A stretch of DNA of 64,000 bases from Endozoicomonas sp. 8E (GCF_032883915.1 NZ_CP120717.1:5720501-5784500); one strand, 5' to 3'. Shown: positions 1-8,829, counted from the stretch's first letter. Notes: generated from the sequence alone by a model not told the origin. Numbers and translations are program-made.

Positions 1-982
1 GGTGAGAAAACACAGTCTTAAAAATAACTTCTTCGTTATAATTCTCTCTATTATCAGCAATAAACTCTCTATAGGAACGCTCAAAGTTTCCGTAACCGAA
101 GCCTGTAAAGGGTTTTTCAAGAATCATATCAAAAGAAGCTGAGTATAAATTCAATCTATGTTCAATCCGCTGAAATGACTCAGCCGATCTTACTCCCTCT
201 TTAATGTCCGCTAGTAGACCAGCTGTCACTCCAAGTGAGAGGGATAGAACTATCAGTCCTGTAAGTTTCCTACTCTTCATTATCAACAAAGGTATTGAAA
301 GAATAAAAGCTAGTGAAGCTCCTATTAGGCCAGTTCTTGATTGAAGGACAAAAAGCACAAAGCTGGACATAAAAACGGTAATTAGCACCAACGCTCTTTT
401 TATCGTTTCACCTCCCTGGCTGAATGACATTAGAATAATTGAAAGAGGTATTGAAGACGCTAAATAGCTTGCCAAAACATTGGGTTGCTGAAAGACTCCA
501 CCCGGTCTTATTGAGTATTTGTAGCCGTAAAGTTGACTTTCAGGGATAGGCTTAACAATCTCGAAGAACACATAAAGGCACTGACACGTAGCTGATATTA
601 GAATAAAGTAAAGAATGACGAGCTTATGCTTTCTATTAAGCTCTAATTGAACCAATGAAAAGTAGAAAAATAATAACGCAGCCATTGCAATAAGCCGGTT
701 TGGAAGGCCACTGCTTTGTTTATAAAAAACTGGCACAACTAAGATTACAAGAGCAAAAGAAAATATAAGCAAAACCCTTGTATACTCTAATTTCTGCTTT
801 CTAAAAACACAAACAATACCTAAGAAGCTAATCAGTGAGATAAAAATCCAAGCAAAACTGTTTTGAGGTAGGTACAAGTCACTTCCACCACCATTTGGAA
901 GAACTAAGTGCATAAAGAGCAGGAAATGAAAGCCAAATAAAGTAACGGCTATATTTGATGTATTAGCTTTAAAGTAAGCCAT
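1..982 (-). CDS. PglL/TfpO-like O-oligosaccharyltransferase (partial, 3' end outside window)
   Basis: Open from an ATG at 982 to the window edge, about 327 codons without a stop. The product is a polytopic membrane protein with many hydrophobic helices. Near its N-terminus it has a His-x-x-LPNGGGSD stretch and LPQNSFAW, as in the PglL_A region of pilin glycosylases. In the middle it has RPGGVFQQPNVLASYLA and LQSRTGLIGA, typical of Wzy_C/O-antigen-ligase-like enzymes, and later GFGYGNFE. Members of this family move lipid-linked glycans onto pilins or other periplasmic proteins. The pilin gene lies just upstream on the same strand, which fits a cognate enzyme and substrate. A terminator lies between them, so this gene may have its own promoter. 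No strong ribosome site precedes the ATG. An O-antigen ligase (WaaL) is the alternative. Confidence 0.75.
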   Translation of the reverse strand, partial: MAYFKANTSNIAVTLFGFHFLLFMHLVLPNGGGSDLYLPQNSFAWIFISLISFLGIVCVFRKQKLEYTRVLLIFSFALVILVVPVFYKQSSGLPNRLIAMAALLFFYFSLVQLELNRKHKLVILYFILISATCQCLYVFFEIVKPIPESQLYGYKYSIRPGGVFQQPNVLASYLASSIPLSIILMSFSQGGETIKRALVLITVFMSSFVLFVLQSRTGLIGASLAFILSIPLLIMKSRKLTGLIVLSLSLGVTAGLLADIKEGVRSAESFQRIEHRLNLYSASFDMILEKPFTGFGYGNFERSYREFIADNRENYNEEVIFKTVFSH

Positions 983-1017
983 GTAATTCTACAAAAAAGA
1001 TTAATTCAGAAAAAGCG

Positions 1018-1039
1018 AAAAGGGGGCGAAAGCCCCCTA
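1018..1039 (-). terminator. Rho-independent terminator after the pilin gene
   Basis: On the minus strand AGGGGGC, a TTTC loop and GCCCCCT form a perfect 7-bp GC-rich stem, followed by T-rich sequence. It starts about 10 bases beyond the pilin stop codon and so separates the pilin transcript from the glycosyltransferase gene. Confidence 0.8.
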
Positions 1040-1048
1040 GAGAAGAAA

Positions 1049-1471
1049 TCAGCAGAAGCCTTCAGTCGTGCAACCACCACTAACAGTCCAATCGACACGC
1101 CCACCCGAAACTGAGCCAGTCAGAATATAGTCTGTCGCAGAGGAAATATTATTGACACCATTTGTTGGAGTCACAGTGATGGTAACGGAATTAGATGCAC
1201 CACCAATTAAAACTGAGTTTACTAATGACGTAGCATTACTAGTAGCTAGGATTTCTGTAGCTGCTAGCTGAGAGCAGTCAGCAGGACGCCCTGTTTGAGC
1301 ACACACTTCTACAGCTGTCTTGGAAGGTCCAGCAGCAGCAATTATTTCAGAGTATGCAGCACGTGCAGTGTAAGTTTGATAAGCAGGCAAAGCCACAGCC
1401 GCCAAAATCCCAATAATCGCCACAACGATCATCAATTCAATCAGCGTAAAACCACTTTGTTGTTTGTTCAT
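1049..1471 (-). CDS. pilA: Type IV major pilin (PilA-like)
   Basis: A 140-residue class III-leader pilin. The short leader MNKQQSG is followed by [20 protein letters not shown], the type IV pilin methylation and assembly helix, with the conserved Glu at position 5 of the mature protein. PilD-type peptidase would cleave after the Gly. I start at the ATG at 1471, not the upstream in-frame codon at 1498, because AGGA lies a few bases before it and the leader then has normal length. There are two Cys pairs, one mid-protein (about residues 57-65) and one at the extreme C-terminus (GGCTTEGFC), the latter giving a very small terminal disulfide loop. The neighbouring PglL-like gene suggests O-glycosylation. 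The pilin forms surface fibres for adhesion, twitching or DNA uptake. Confidence 0.9.
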   Translation of the reverse strand: MNKQQSGFTLIELMIVVAIIGILAAVALPAYQTYTARAAYSEIIAAAGPSKTAVEVCAQTGRPADCSQLAATEILATSNATSLVNSVLIGGASNSVTITVTPTNGVNNISSATDYILTGSVSGGRVDWTVSGGCTTEGFC

Positions 1472-1499
1472 TATTCCTAGCCCCCTGAGGACATACATT

Positions 1500-2023
1500 T
1501 TTATTATTCATTATTAAGCCACTGCGGAGCGTAAGCACCTGCCAAAAACGACGCATGGCCGCCCTGGTCTGCTCAGTCTACCCACTGCACCCGACAGTGA
1601 CGCGTCCATAAATACTCTTTCATCCAGTCCATTGTTTGATGGGCAGAATACGATGAAAAAAATAACCACTCATGGCTGTAATGTCTTCCTGACTGCTCGC
1701 TGAGAGCTTTTTGATGCAAAACTTTCTGTCCTGAGACCCTGTGCGAAAGTGGTACATCAACCTTATCCAACTGCAGAGACCGCACACAGATAAGGACAAA
1801 TCCTTAGAGCATTACGATATATTCCACAACGAAAAAAGCAACCTTTTTCTGGTGTATTTATGTTGTTTTGGTCAACTTTTTTAAGCTTGACAAGAAAGAC
1901 GGTTTCTGACGTTTAGTTGTCTGGTAAAAGACAGCCCCTGAACCACACAGAATTCTGGCAAAGAGAAGGGTTTCAACTATAGTTCCTCCCGCTATCCGTT
2001 TAAGACCAACGAGGAGCCCACCT
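1500..2023. other. Intergenic stretch without a recognised gene
   Basis: About 520 bases upstream of the pilin gene. Only short ORFs (at most about 78 codons) occur and none resembles a family I know. The pilin promoter must lie in the left part. Confidence 0.5.
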
Positions 2024-2516
2024 GTGCAAAATGCCCTGTTTAAAGAACTCAAAAGAATGGGTATGGACGAGGATATAGCCTTGGAGTTCGTCACTAGAAG
2101 GCTCCCTTAAAATCTGGCCACAAAAGAAGATATTCTGGTGCTTCGGGAAAACATCCTGCAAGTCAAACTTGATTTAGAACGTAGTATTGCACTATTACGA
2201 AAAGAAATGTACGCCGGTCATAATAAACTACAGGCTGATATTTTAAATCTACGAAAAGAAATGCATGCCGGTCACAATAAACTTCAGGCTGATTCCGTAA
2301 CTCTACGAGAAAAAACTCATCAATCCATTCACGAACTGCGCATGGAAAATAACTGAAATGAAAGAAATGAGAGCTGAGATTGGCAGTGAACTGGCTTTAC
2401 TGAGCCGACAGCTCTGGATTACTTTTGGAGGTCTGATTACTACTATTGTTAGTGTCTTTCTGATCAATTATTACTTTCACATGCCACAGTGCTCTGACCC
2501 GGACATTGGGATTTGA
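2024..2516 (+). pseudogene. Broken coiled-coil protein with C-terminal membrane anchor
   Basis: Reading from a GTG at 2024, the frame gives a short helical N-terminus (KELKRMGMDEDIALEFVTRR), hits TAA at 2108-2110, and continues in the same frame as NLATKEDILVLRE plus two near-identical coiled-coil units containing LRKEM.AGHNKLQAD, to a stop at 2354-2356. The natural continuation lies one frame over from 2358: MKEMRAEIGSELALLSRQLW followed by one transmembrane helix. The layout of a helical start, heptad repeats and a terminal helix resembles DUF1640/CCDC90-like proteins. One nonsense mutation and one frameshift indicate decay. A programmed event cannot be excluded but looks unlikely. Confidence 0.6.
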
Positions 2517-2612
2517 GAACAGTCACACAAACCAGAATGAATCATTGATGGAACTTGACACCAGACCATTTGATACCATAATCGGGTATATATTGGTACA
2601 GGAACCAGCAAG

Positions 2613-2852
2613 ATGGCTAAAAACACCAGCATTACTCTTGGAGATCACTTCGATGGCTTTATCTCCAGCCAGATCGATAGCGGTCATTATAGCTCTGCCA
2701 GCGAAGTAATCAGGGCTGGTCTCAGACTGCTTGAAAACCGCGAAACAAAACTGGAAACGCTGCGACAGTTATTGATAGAAGGCGAAGAGAGTGGAAATGC
2801 AGACTACAATCTGGACTCAATAATTGATGAGTTGGACAACGAGCTCAATTAA
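2613..2852 (+). CDS. parD: ParD-family antitoxin
   Basis: A 79-residue protein with the ribbon-helix-helix start typical of ParD/CC2985 antitoxins. NTSITLGDHFDGFISSQI is followed by GHYSSASEVIRAGLRLLE, where the strand-helix-helix would bind operator DNA. The acidic C-terminal tail (DSIIDELDNELN) is the part that normally wraps the toxin. It is one base upstream of the toxin ATG, as in other type II pairs, and such antitoxins usually repress their own operon. Confidence 0.9.
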   Translation: MAKNTSITLGDHFDGFISSQIDSGHYSSASEVIRAGLRLLENRETKLETLRQLLIEGEESGNADYNLDSIIDELDNELN

Positions 2853-2853
2853 C

Positions 2854-3171
2854 ATGCAGCCAGCGTTTGTATTAACCAAAAAAGCCAAGAGCGATTTGCT
2901 GAGCATCGCTCGATATACCTCCAAACAATGGGGGAAAGCTCAACGAAATCTTTATCTGCAACAATTGGATGAAACCTTCCATACATTAGCTAAACATCCT
3001 GACTCTGGCAGCCCAAGCGACCATGTTCGAACGGATTACAAGAAATTCCCCCAAGGCAGCCATATTATTTATTACCGAATTAAACCAAAGGGTGGGGTTT
3101 CAATCGTCAGGATCCTTCACAAAAGTATGGACGTTAATTTACAGATAGAGTTGACTCGCTGCGAACAATAA
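2854..3171 (+). CDS. parE: ParE-family toxin
   Basis: A 105-residue RelE/ParE-fold protein. An N-terminal strand and helix (FVLTKKAKSDLLSIARYTS, then KQWGKAQRNLYL), the conserved Gly-Ser/Pro region and the end strands SHIIYYRI and VRILH match ParE toxins, which typically poison DNA gyrase. I start at the ATG at 2854, one base after the antitoxin stop. A longer in-frame start at 2824 would overlap the antitoxin and adds ten residues that no family member needs. It is complete and looks functional with its partner. Confidence 0.9.
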   Translation: MQPAFVLTKKAKSDLLSIARYTSKQWGKAQRNLYLQQLDETFHTLAKHPDSGSPSDHVRTDYKKFPQGSHIIYYRIKPKGGVSIVRILHKSMDVNLQIELTRCEQ

Positions 3172-3217
3172 AAGTAGCTATTATAGTCATTCATTCTGAA
3201 TTTAGTGCGTCTTAACC

Positions 3218-4291
3218 TCAAACCACCTCCAACCCCGAAGCCTTAAAATGAGCAAACACCTTCATGCCAATTTTCAGCGCCAACCGATCCACCGACTTTC
3301 GTGTCACCAGGGCCATTAATGTCTGCTTACCCAGACTTAATGTAATTAACTGATGCCAGTCGTCTCTTGTTTGTATTGAATCAATCACCACCGGCAAACG
3401 ATTCAAAACACTGGTGTCGCAAAAATCTTCCAGAACAATACTTACTTCATGGGCAGGGACAATCATTCGCACTCTGGCCCCCAACGCCAACCCCGACTCG
3501 TGAACATGCAGCTTATGGCCTTCCGCATTCAGAACGGTAAGCCCATAGTCTTTATCATGATCAACCACTTCTGCTTCCAGCATGGATAACAGTGGCTCAT
3601 GCTGATCATCTACGGCCAGTGCGCTGTTTAGCAACCTTTGGCTCTGGTCTTTGCCGGTCACAGCGCCCCGGTGCAGTAATAAAACCTTGTCCGTCAGGCG
3701 AGCCACCTCTTCTCTTGAATGGCTGACCATGATGATGGGGATATTAAAATCCCGATGAATACTTCTTAAGCAAGGCAATATCGTTGCCCTGGAATCCCAA
3801 TCCAGAGATGCCATAGGCTCATCCATTAACAGCACCTGTGGCGCATTCAACAAACTACGGGCAATGGCTACACGCTGTTTTTCGCCGCCGGACAAGGTTT
3901 CAACGCCGCGATTTAACAAGTAACCAATGCCTGATTGATCGACGACTTCTGCAAAGGTTAATCCCTGTCGATCGGTGTTTGAGCGCTTCATGGAAAACTG
4001 CAGGTTACCCAGAACGCTCAAGTGTGGAAATAAACGCGCTTCCTGAAAGATGTAACCAATCCCACGTTGTTCCGGGGGCACAAAAATACCCTGTGCGCTG
4101 TCCATCCAGACCTGTTCATTAAACTGAATCCGACCCTGCGCCTGTTTTTCCAGACCGGCAATGGCTCTGAGCAGAGAAGTTTTACCACAGCCCGAAGCCC
4201 CCATGATGCCCCAGACTGCATCCAGCCCCAGAGAGGTATTGATGGAAAGATCAAATCGATCCCGGGGTAGTTGAATATCCAGTTTCAACAT
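3218..4291 (-). CDS. modC: Molybdate ABC transporter ATP-binding protein
   Basis: A 357-residue ATPase that powers molybdate import with ModB. Walker A GASGCGKT is at residues 31-38. The signature LSGGEKQRVAIARS is near 133 and Walker B LLMDEP is near 153. The C-terminal third is a MOP/TOBE-like oxyanion-binding domain, the usual ModC layout. The ATG at 4291 shares one base with the modB stop (TGATG), so translation is probably coupled. It is the last gene of the leftward moaDE-modABC run. Confidence 0.95.
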   Translation of the reverse strand: MLKLDIQLPRDRFDLSINTSLGLDAVWGIMGASGCGKTSLLRAIAGLEKQAQGRIQFNEQVWMDSAQGIFVPPEQRGIGYIFQEARLFPHLSVLGNLQFSMKRSNTDRQGLTFAEVVDQSGIGYLLNRGVETLSGGEKQRVAIARSLLNAPQVLLMDEPMASLDWDSRATILPCLRSIHRDFNIPIIMVSHSREEVARLTDKVLLLHRGAVTGKDQSQRLLNSALAVDDQHEPLLSMLEAEVVDHDKDYGLTVLNAEGHKLHVHESGLALGARVRMIVPAHEVSIVLEDFCDTSVLNRLPVVIDSIQTRDDWHQLITLSLGKQTLMALVTRKSVDRLALKIGMKVFAHFKASGLEVV

Positions 4292-4965
4292 CAATGGCTA
4301 CTCACTCCAGACACCTGTCGCTTATCAATGCTGTAGAGGGCGACCAGCATCACAAGAGCAAAGGTTAACAAACCCGCTGCCATAGCGTGTGCCTGATCCA
4401 GCTGTTGAGTTTCCACCGCATCGTACAAGGCAATGGACAACACCTGGGTTTCTCCGGGAATGTTGCCGCCAATCATCAGCACCACACCAAACTCGCCCAC
4501 AGTATGAGCAAACCCCATGCAGGCAGCCAGCAAAAGTGCTCTGAGAGAATTAGGCAGAACCACATTCATAAACCGGTCGAGCCGACTAGCCCCTAACATG
4601 GAGGCGGCTTCAAGCAGACCATAATCCAGCTGCTCAAACGCTCTTTGCAGAGGTTGTACGACAAACGGCAACGAATACAGTACAGAGGCAACCACCAACC
4701 CTGAAAAACTGAATGCGAGGGTAGAACCGGTTAAATCAACCCACCACTGGCCCAGAGTATTGTCTGGCGAGAAGGCGATTAACAGATAAAAACCGAGTAC
4801 TGTCGGCGGAAGTACCAGTGGCAACCCCACAAAAGCTTCTATGAAAGGCCGAAAACGACTTTTCATATTGGCCAGTTTCCAGGCCAGAGGCACACCCACC
4901 AGCATTAATAGCAGTGTTGTCGTCAGAGCCAGTTTAATGGTCAGCCAGATGGCTGTGGTCAGCAT
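4291..4965 (-). CDS. modB: Molybdate ABC transporter permease
   Basis: A 224-residue inner-membrane permease with about five hydrophobic helices. It contains the EAA-type loop that docks the ATPase (EAASMLGASRLDRFMNVVLP, ending in the expected region) and the family motif GLPLVLPPTVLGFYLL near the N-terminus. Its start overlaps the modA stop by one base (TAATG) and its stop overlaps modC, so modABC are tightly coupled. Confidence 0.95.
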   Translation of the reverse strand: MLTTAIWLTIKLALTTTLLLMLVGVPLAWKLANMKSRFRPFIEAFVGLPLVLPPTVLGFYLLIAFSPDNTLGQWWVDLTGSTLAFSFSGLVVASVLYSLPFVVQPLQRAFEQLDYGLLEAASMLGASRLDRFMNVVLPNSLRALLLAACMGFAHTVGEFGVVLMIGGNIPGETQVLSIALYDAVETQQLDQAHAMAAGLLTFALVMLVALYSIDKRQVSGVSSH

Positions 4966-5714
4966 TATTTCGCCCTATCTTTGATGGCTGGAAAATAGCC
5001 ATGCTCTGCAATATATTTCTGGGACGAGACAGACAACACAAACGTCGAAAACGCCTGAGCTATCTTTTTATGCTCTGTCCTTTTCAGTATCACCATATCC
5101 TGACGAACCGGATCATAAAGCCTGTCTGGCACATAGGTGATTCGCTTCAGCTCATTTCCTGACAACTGAGATAAGGCAACCAGTCCCATATCAACATTAC
5201 CGCTGGCAACAAACTGCCAGGTTTGCTGAATGTTAGCGCCCTGTACCAGCCGCCCCTGATAACTCTGCCATAAACCCGATTTTTCCAGAGACTGTTTTGC
5301 TGCCAGTCCGTAGGGAGCGGTTGCGGGGTTGGCAATAGCCAGTTTTCCTTGCCAGTCTTTGAGCTGCTCAATGGCAAATGGGCTTTTATGTTCTGTTCGA
5401 TCCCAAAGCACCAGACGTCCATAGGCGTATGTTCTGCGGCTGTCTGGCAGCGCCCTGCCATTGTTTTCCAGCTTCAGGGGTCTGGTTTGATCGGCTGAGA
5501 AAAAAAGATCAAAAGGTGCTCCGTGCATAATCTGGTGATAGAGCACGCCGGTCGACGCTGAAGAGATACTGACCCTGTGGCCCGTCTGACGCATAAACTG
5601 TTCAGCCAGATGTTCCAGCACAGGTTTAAAATTGGCCGATACCGCCACTCGAAGATTGGCGGCGGTTGCGCTTATGCTCAACAACAGTGTCAGCATACCC
5701 AGCCAATATTTCAC
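4965..5714 (-). CDS. modA: Periplasmic molybdate-binding protein
   Basis: A 249-residue solute-binding protein that captures molybdate for ModBC. It has an Ala-terminated signal peptide (about residues 1-18), then NLRVAVSANFKPVLEHLAEQ and SASTGVLYHQI, the segments that carry oxyanion-contacting Ser residues in ModA, followed by GAPFDLFFSAD. The start codon is GTG at 5714, overlapping the moaE stop (GTGA), so the transport genes are translationally joined to cofactor synthesis. Confidence 0.92.
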   Translation of the reverse strand: MKYWLGMLTLLLSISATAANLRVAVSANFKPVLEHLAEQFMRQTGHRVSISSASTGVLYHQIMHGAPFDLFFSADQTRPLKLENNGRALPDSRRTYAYGRLVLWDRTEHKSPFAIEQLKDWQGKLAIANPATAPYGLAAKQSLEKSGLWQSYQGRLVQGANIQQTWQFVASGNVDMGLVALSQLSGNELKRITYVPDRLYDPVRQDMVILKRTEHKKIAQAFSTFVLSVSSQKYIAEHGYFPAIKDRAK

Positions 5715-6166
5715 AACGACTCCTGTCCCCAGCGTTTTGCTGCCTGTTCATCGGACTCTCTCGCATCTACCCAGCGATCACCTTCTGGCGTGGTTTCCTT
5801 TTTCCAGAAAGGAGCGCGGGTTTTCAGGTAATCCATAACAAACTCACAGATCTCAAAGGCCGCTTTGCGGTGGGCACTGGCCACACCGACAAAAACAATT
5901 CTGTCACCCGGCTGCAGCTGTCCGACCCGGTGAATTACTTTTATGGCTTGCAGTGGCCAACGCTCAGCGGCTTCATCAATAATTTCCTGAAGCGCCTTCT
6001 CGGTCATACCCGGATAATGTTCCAGGTACAGCCCCCCCACATCATCCCCGAGGTTTTCATCCCGCACCAGTCCGGTGAAAGTCACCAGCGCCCCGGTACC
6101 GGTGTTGCTACTGAGCTGATCCTGTTCATAGCCCGGATCAAAGTCGTCTTTCTGTATTGAGATCAT
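5711..6166 (-). CDS. moaE: Molybdopterin synthase catalytic subunit
   Basis: A 151-residue protein very close to MoaE, with GALVTFTGLVRDENLGDDV, LEHYPGMTEKAL, HRVGQLQPGD and the C-terminal block DYLKTRAPFWKKE with the catalytic lysines. It transfers sulfur from the MoaD thiocarboxylate to precursor Z. I choose the ATG at 6166 because GGAGGG lies five bases before it. A GTG at 6172 overlapping the moaD stop is the alternative. Confidence 0.95.
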   Translation of the reverse strand: MISIQKDDFDPGYEQDQLSSNTGTGALVTFTGLVRDENLGDDVGGLYLEHYPGMTEKALQEIIDEAAERWPLQAIKVIHRVGQLQPGDRIVFVGVASAHRKAAFEICEFVMDYLKTRAPFWKKETTPEGDRWVDARESDEQAAKRWGQESL

Positions 6167-6168
6167 GA

Positions 6169-6414
6169 TCACCCTCCGGTGACGGGGGGAAAGAAAGCAA
6201 TTTCGTCGCCTTCTTTTATTGCAAAATCCTTGCGGGTCATGGTCTGGTTCAAAGCCACCAGGGTGCGTGAGTCATTGACGACTTCCTGCCAGTCTTGCCC
6301 CCTTTCAGAGAGCAGGCTTCGGAGTGCAGAAAGATTCTCTGGAATCTCTGCCAGCTCCAGTCTGTCTGTACCCAGCTTTTCCCGGTAGCTGGCAAAAAAA
6401 AGAACCTTAATCAC
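6169..6414 (-). CDS. moaD: Molybdopterin synthase sulfur-carrier subunit
   Basis: A ubiquitin-like protein of 81 residues from a GTG start at 6414. That start is preceded by GAGGAGAG at normal spacing and gives the usual MoaD length. The open frame reaches back to 6465 but the extra 17 residues have no counterpart. The protein starts IKVLFFASYREKLG and ends in EIAFFPPVTGG. The terminal Gly-Gly is the residue pair that MoeB/MobA-type enzymes adenylate and sulfurate. It overlaps or abuts moaE. Confidence 0.93.
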   Translation of the reverse strand: MIKVLFFASYREKLGTDRLELAEIPENLSALRSLLSERGQDWQEVVNDSRTLVALNQTMTRKDFAIKEGDEIAFFPPVTGG

Positions 6415-6494
6415 CGGATTCACTCTCCTCTGGAAAAAGTCTGCTACTTTGAGAGTTCTACTCAATAATGTTCTACTTAAACAAGGCTGTATCT

Positions 6495-7025
6495 ATGTCA
6501 CCCATCGAAGCCAGACTCGACATACTGGAAATACAACATAAAAACCTGGACGCCGACGTGCATAGCCTCGCAAAGGTCTGTGCAGAAATCAAAAATATCG
6601 CCCTGACCAATCAGAGTGATATCACCGGGTTAAAGCTTGATGTCGCAGACGTTATCAACGACATTGCTGATGTTAAAAATGATGTTGGGTCGGTTAAGGA
6701 ACATGTCAATGCGTTAACCACTGCAACCCATGCCGGCTTTATGAGAACCGACAAACGCTTTGATGAAATGGATGCCAGATTCACCGAGCGTATGGATCAA
6801 ACGGATAAAACAATTAATCAAATGAACACTGAGCTCAATGAACGCATGGATCATATGGACTCAAAATTCACCAAACGCATGGACCAGATGGACTCAAAAT
6901 TCACCGAACGTATGGACCAGATGGATTCAAAATTCAGCGAACGCATGGAGCAGATGGATGCCAAGTTCACTGAACGCTTTGAACAACTGGAATTGTTAAT
7001 CCGGCAACGACAACCTGTTAACTAA
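6495..7025 (+). CDS. Repetitive coiled-coil protein, antisense within the moa cluster
   Basis: About 176 residues from the ATG at 6495, with AAGG upstream. An in-frame ATG at 6468 is possible. It is almost entirely heptad-like. The C-terminal half holds tandem 11-residue units of the form MDSKFTERMDQ (about six, residues 100-165), an alternating charge pattern typical of a rod. No signal peptide or membrane helix is seen. It lies on the opposite strand between moaC and moaD and so splits that operon. It has no obvious link to molybdenum metabolism. The repeat style resembles the broken gene at 2024-2516. Function unknown. Confidence 0.7.
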   Translation: MSPIEARLDILEIQHKNLDADVHSLAKVCAEIKNIALTNQSDITGLKLDVADVINDIADVKNDVGSVKEHVNALTTATHAGFMRTDKRFDEMDARFTERMDQTDKTINQMNTELNERMDHMDSKFTKRMDQMDSKFTERMDQMDSKFSERMEQMDAKFTERFEQLELLIRQRQPVN

Positions 7026-7067
7026 AACCCGCAAACCAGTGGCAGCTTCAACTGTTGCCACAGCCCT

Positions 7068-7541
7068 TTATCCCGCTTTGTAATGACCACCCTTGCCACC
7101 GCTTTTCTCAAGCACCCGCACACCTTCGATGCACATATCCTTATCTACCGCCTTGCACATGTCGTAGATCGTCAAAGCTGCCACAGAAGCTGCTGCCAGT
7201 GCTTCCATTTCAACACCGGTTTTACCGCTCAGACGACAGCAGGTCTCAATGCGAATGCGGTGTTGCTCTGGCTCAAGTTCAAATTCTACGCCAATGAAGT
7301 TAAGCATTAACGGATGACACAGAGGGATCAGGTTGCCACACTGTTTGGCAGCCTGAATACCGGCAATGCGCGCTACCGCCAGGACATCGCCTTTCTTGAG
7401 ACCATTGTCGGCCACCAATGCCAGTGTTTCCGGCTTCATCACCACGAAACCTTCTGCCCTGGCTTCACGCCGGGTGACATTTTTGTCACCCACGTCCACC
7501 ATGCTGGCCTTGCCCTCGTCGTTGGTATGGGTCAGCGACAT
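7068..7541 (-). CDS. moaC: Cyclic pyranopterin monophosphate synthase
   Basis: A 157-residue MoaC that turns the MoaA product into cyclic pyranopterin monophosphate. Visible hallmarks are [18 protein letters not shown] at the start, the [10 protein letters not shown] active-site strand with its His, [20 protein letters not shown], and KAVDKDM carrying the catalytic Lys/Asp. Its start overlaps the moaB stop (TGATG). No moaA is present in the window. Confidence 0.96.
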   Translation of the reverse strand: MSLTHTNDEGKASMVDVGDKNVTRREARAEGFVVMKPETLALVADNGLKKGDVLAVARIAGIQAAKQCGNLIPLCHPLMLNFIGVEFELEPEQHRIRIETCCRLSGKTGVEMEALAAASVAALTIYDMCKAVDKDMCIEGVRVLEKSGGKGGHYKAG

Positions 7542-8065
7542 CAGCCTTCAACCTTCTTGAGTTGCTCCACAAAGTTGCAGGGGCGGTGACGACGGTCCAA
7601 CTGCTCTCTGATAATACCTTCCCAGGCAGTCTTGCAGGCATTGTTGGAGCCCGGCATCACAAAAATGATAGTGCCATTGGCCAGGCCGGCAACGGTTCTC
7701 GACTGAATGGTAGAGGTACCCACCTGTTCATAGGAGAGTTGCCGGAACAGCTCGCCATAACCGTCTACCTCTTTGTCAAAAATGGGGAGTAAGGCTTCCG
7801 GTGTACTGTCACGACCCGAAAAACCTGTACCGCCAGTCACCAGAACGACCTGAACATGATCCGAGGCGATCCAGTGGGATACAACTTCACGAATCTTGTA
7901 GATGTCGTCTTTGACAATGACTTTGTCAGCCAGTTTATGACCGCTGGCGGTCACATTATCCACCAACAGGTGGCCGGAGGTATCTGTTTCCTCTGTGCGG
8001 GTATCAGAAACAGTGAGTACCGCAATATTCAGGGGTACAAATTCAGTTACTTGCTTATGAGCCAT
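7541..8065 (-). CDS. moaB: Molybdopterin adenylyltransferase-like protein MoaB
   Basis: A 174-residue MogA/MoaB-fold protein that adenylylates molybdopterin before metal insertion. It shows [18 protein letters not shown], the [19 protein letters not shown] nucleotide-binding loop and [14 protein letters not shown] use the ATG at 8065 (GGAG upstream), which aligns with the usual MoaB start. The in-frame ATG at 8092 would overlap the mobA stop and adds nine residues. Confidence 0.92.
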   Translation of the reverse strand: MAHKQVTEFVPLNIAVLTVSDTRTEETDTSGHLLVDNVTASGHKLADKVIVKDDIYKIREVVSHWIASDHVQVVLVTGGTGFSGRDSTPEALLPIFDKEVDGYGELFRQLSYEQVGTSTIQSRTVAGLANGTIIFVMPGSNNACKTAWEGIIREQLDRRHRPCNFVEQLKKVEG

Positions 8066-8091
8066 CGTGTCTCCGTTGATACCGTTAATCA

Positions 8092-8673
8092 TTACTCAAG
8101 CTTATCCCCGTTCATGGCTGTCAGGGCGCGATGCCACTCATCGGGGGTATTGGTGTTCTGGAAATGCACTGCCATTGGGTCAGGAAGTGGGACAGCCACC
8201 CCCTGCAGACGATCAAACAGCCGCCCAAGAGAATAGTCTTTGTGATCCTGACTGCTCAGCGCATTATCGACGGCACTTCGAAGCTGGCTGTCGACAGGCA
8301 GAATAAGTGGCAGGGAAAAGGTTTCAAACATAACCGCCCTGCCCAGCTCAGCTATAGATAATACCAGCTTCCTGCAGGCTTCCGGTGGTAATAAAGGCAT
8401 ATCCACCGGTACCACTAAAAGGTTCACACCATCGGGTAGAGTGTCAATAGCCGCATGAACACCGCCAAGAGGTCCCCTGCCAGGGATTTTATCCACCAGC
8501 GCCCTGCTGCCAAACTGGTCACCACTGAGCAGTACTTTATCGATACCCGACTCAAACAGCAGATTTTGCATATGCTGAAACAGGGGAATGTTCTGCCAGA
8601 GCAAGCGAGCCTTGTCCTGCCCCATTCGGGTAGACTGGCCACCCGCCAGCACCAGTCCGATTGTTTGGGTCAT
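8092..8673 (-). CDS. mobA: Molybdenum cofactor guanylyltransferase
   Basis: A 193-residue nucleotidyltransferase. LAGGQSTRMGQDKA near residues 9-22 is the GTP-binding signature. GRGPLGGVHAA and VVPVDMPLLPPE (metal-binding Asp) follow. It attaches GMP to Mo-molybdopterin to make the MGD form used by DMSO-reductase family enzymes. It is the first gene of the leftward molybdenum block. The promoter should lie between 8674 and 8829, where I see no clear ModE site or Moco riboswitch. Confidence 0.95.
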   Translation of the reverse strand: MTQTIGLVLAGGQSTRMGQDKARLLWQNIPLFQHMQNLLFESGIDKVLLSGDQFGSRALVDKIPGRGPLGGVHAAIDTLPDGVNLLVVPVDMPLLPPEACRKLVLSIAELGRAVMFETFSLPLILPVDSQLRSAVDNALSSQDHKDYSLGRLFDRLQGVAVPLPDPMAVHFQNTNTPDEWHRALTAMNGDKLE

Positions 8674-8829
8674 ATTCAGGCACCCTGACCATAAAGCGTT
8701 TTGCCAGATGAACGGGTTGAGGATTCTACCAGCCTGTCCTGTAGAGGTTAAGGCTAAACAGTTGCATAGCCGAAACCAGTAACCAAAAATTACTGGTCGT
8801 TTAAATCTGCTCTTTACCGACCTGATTCC

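Noticed and set aside
1530-1550. Sigma-54 promoter for the pilin (TTGGCAGGTGCTTACG on the minus strand)
   Set aside because: The -24 half is acceptable but the -12 half is off by one base in spacing and sequence, so it is not supported.
1573-2094. Two minus-strand ORFs (70 and 78 codons)
   Set aside because: No ribosome site, no recognisable motif, and the second overlaps the better-supported broken coiled-coil gene on the plus strand.
2824-2853. Longer ParE start
   Set aside because: It overlaps the antitoxin coding end and adds ten residues without counterpart; the ATG at 2854 is better placed.
7856-8306. Plus-strand ORFs opposite moaB and mobA
   Set aside because: They are antisense shadows of clearly assigned, highly conserved genes.
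8674-8829. Moco riboswitch or ModE operator upstream of mobA
   Set aside because: No recognisable conserved fold or ModE palindrome could be seen by eye.
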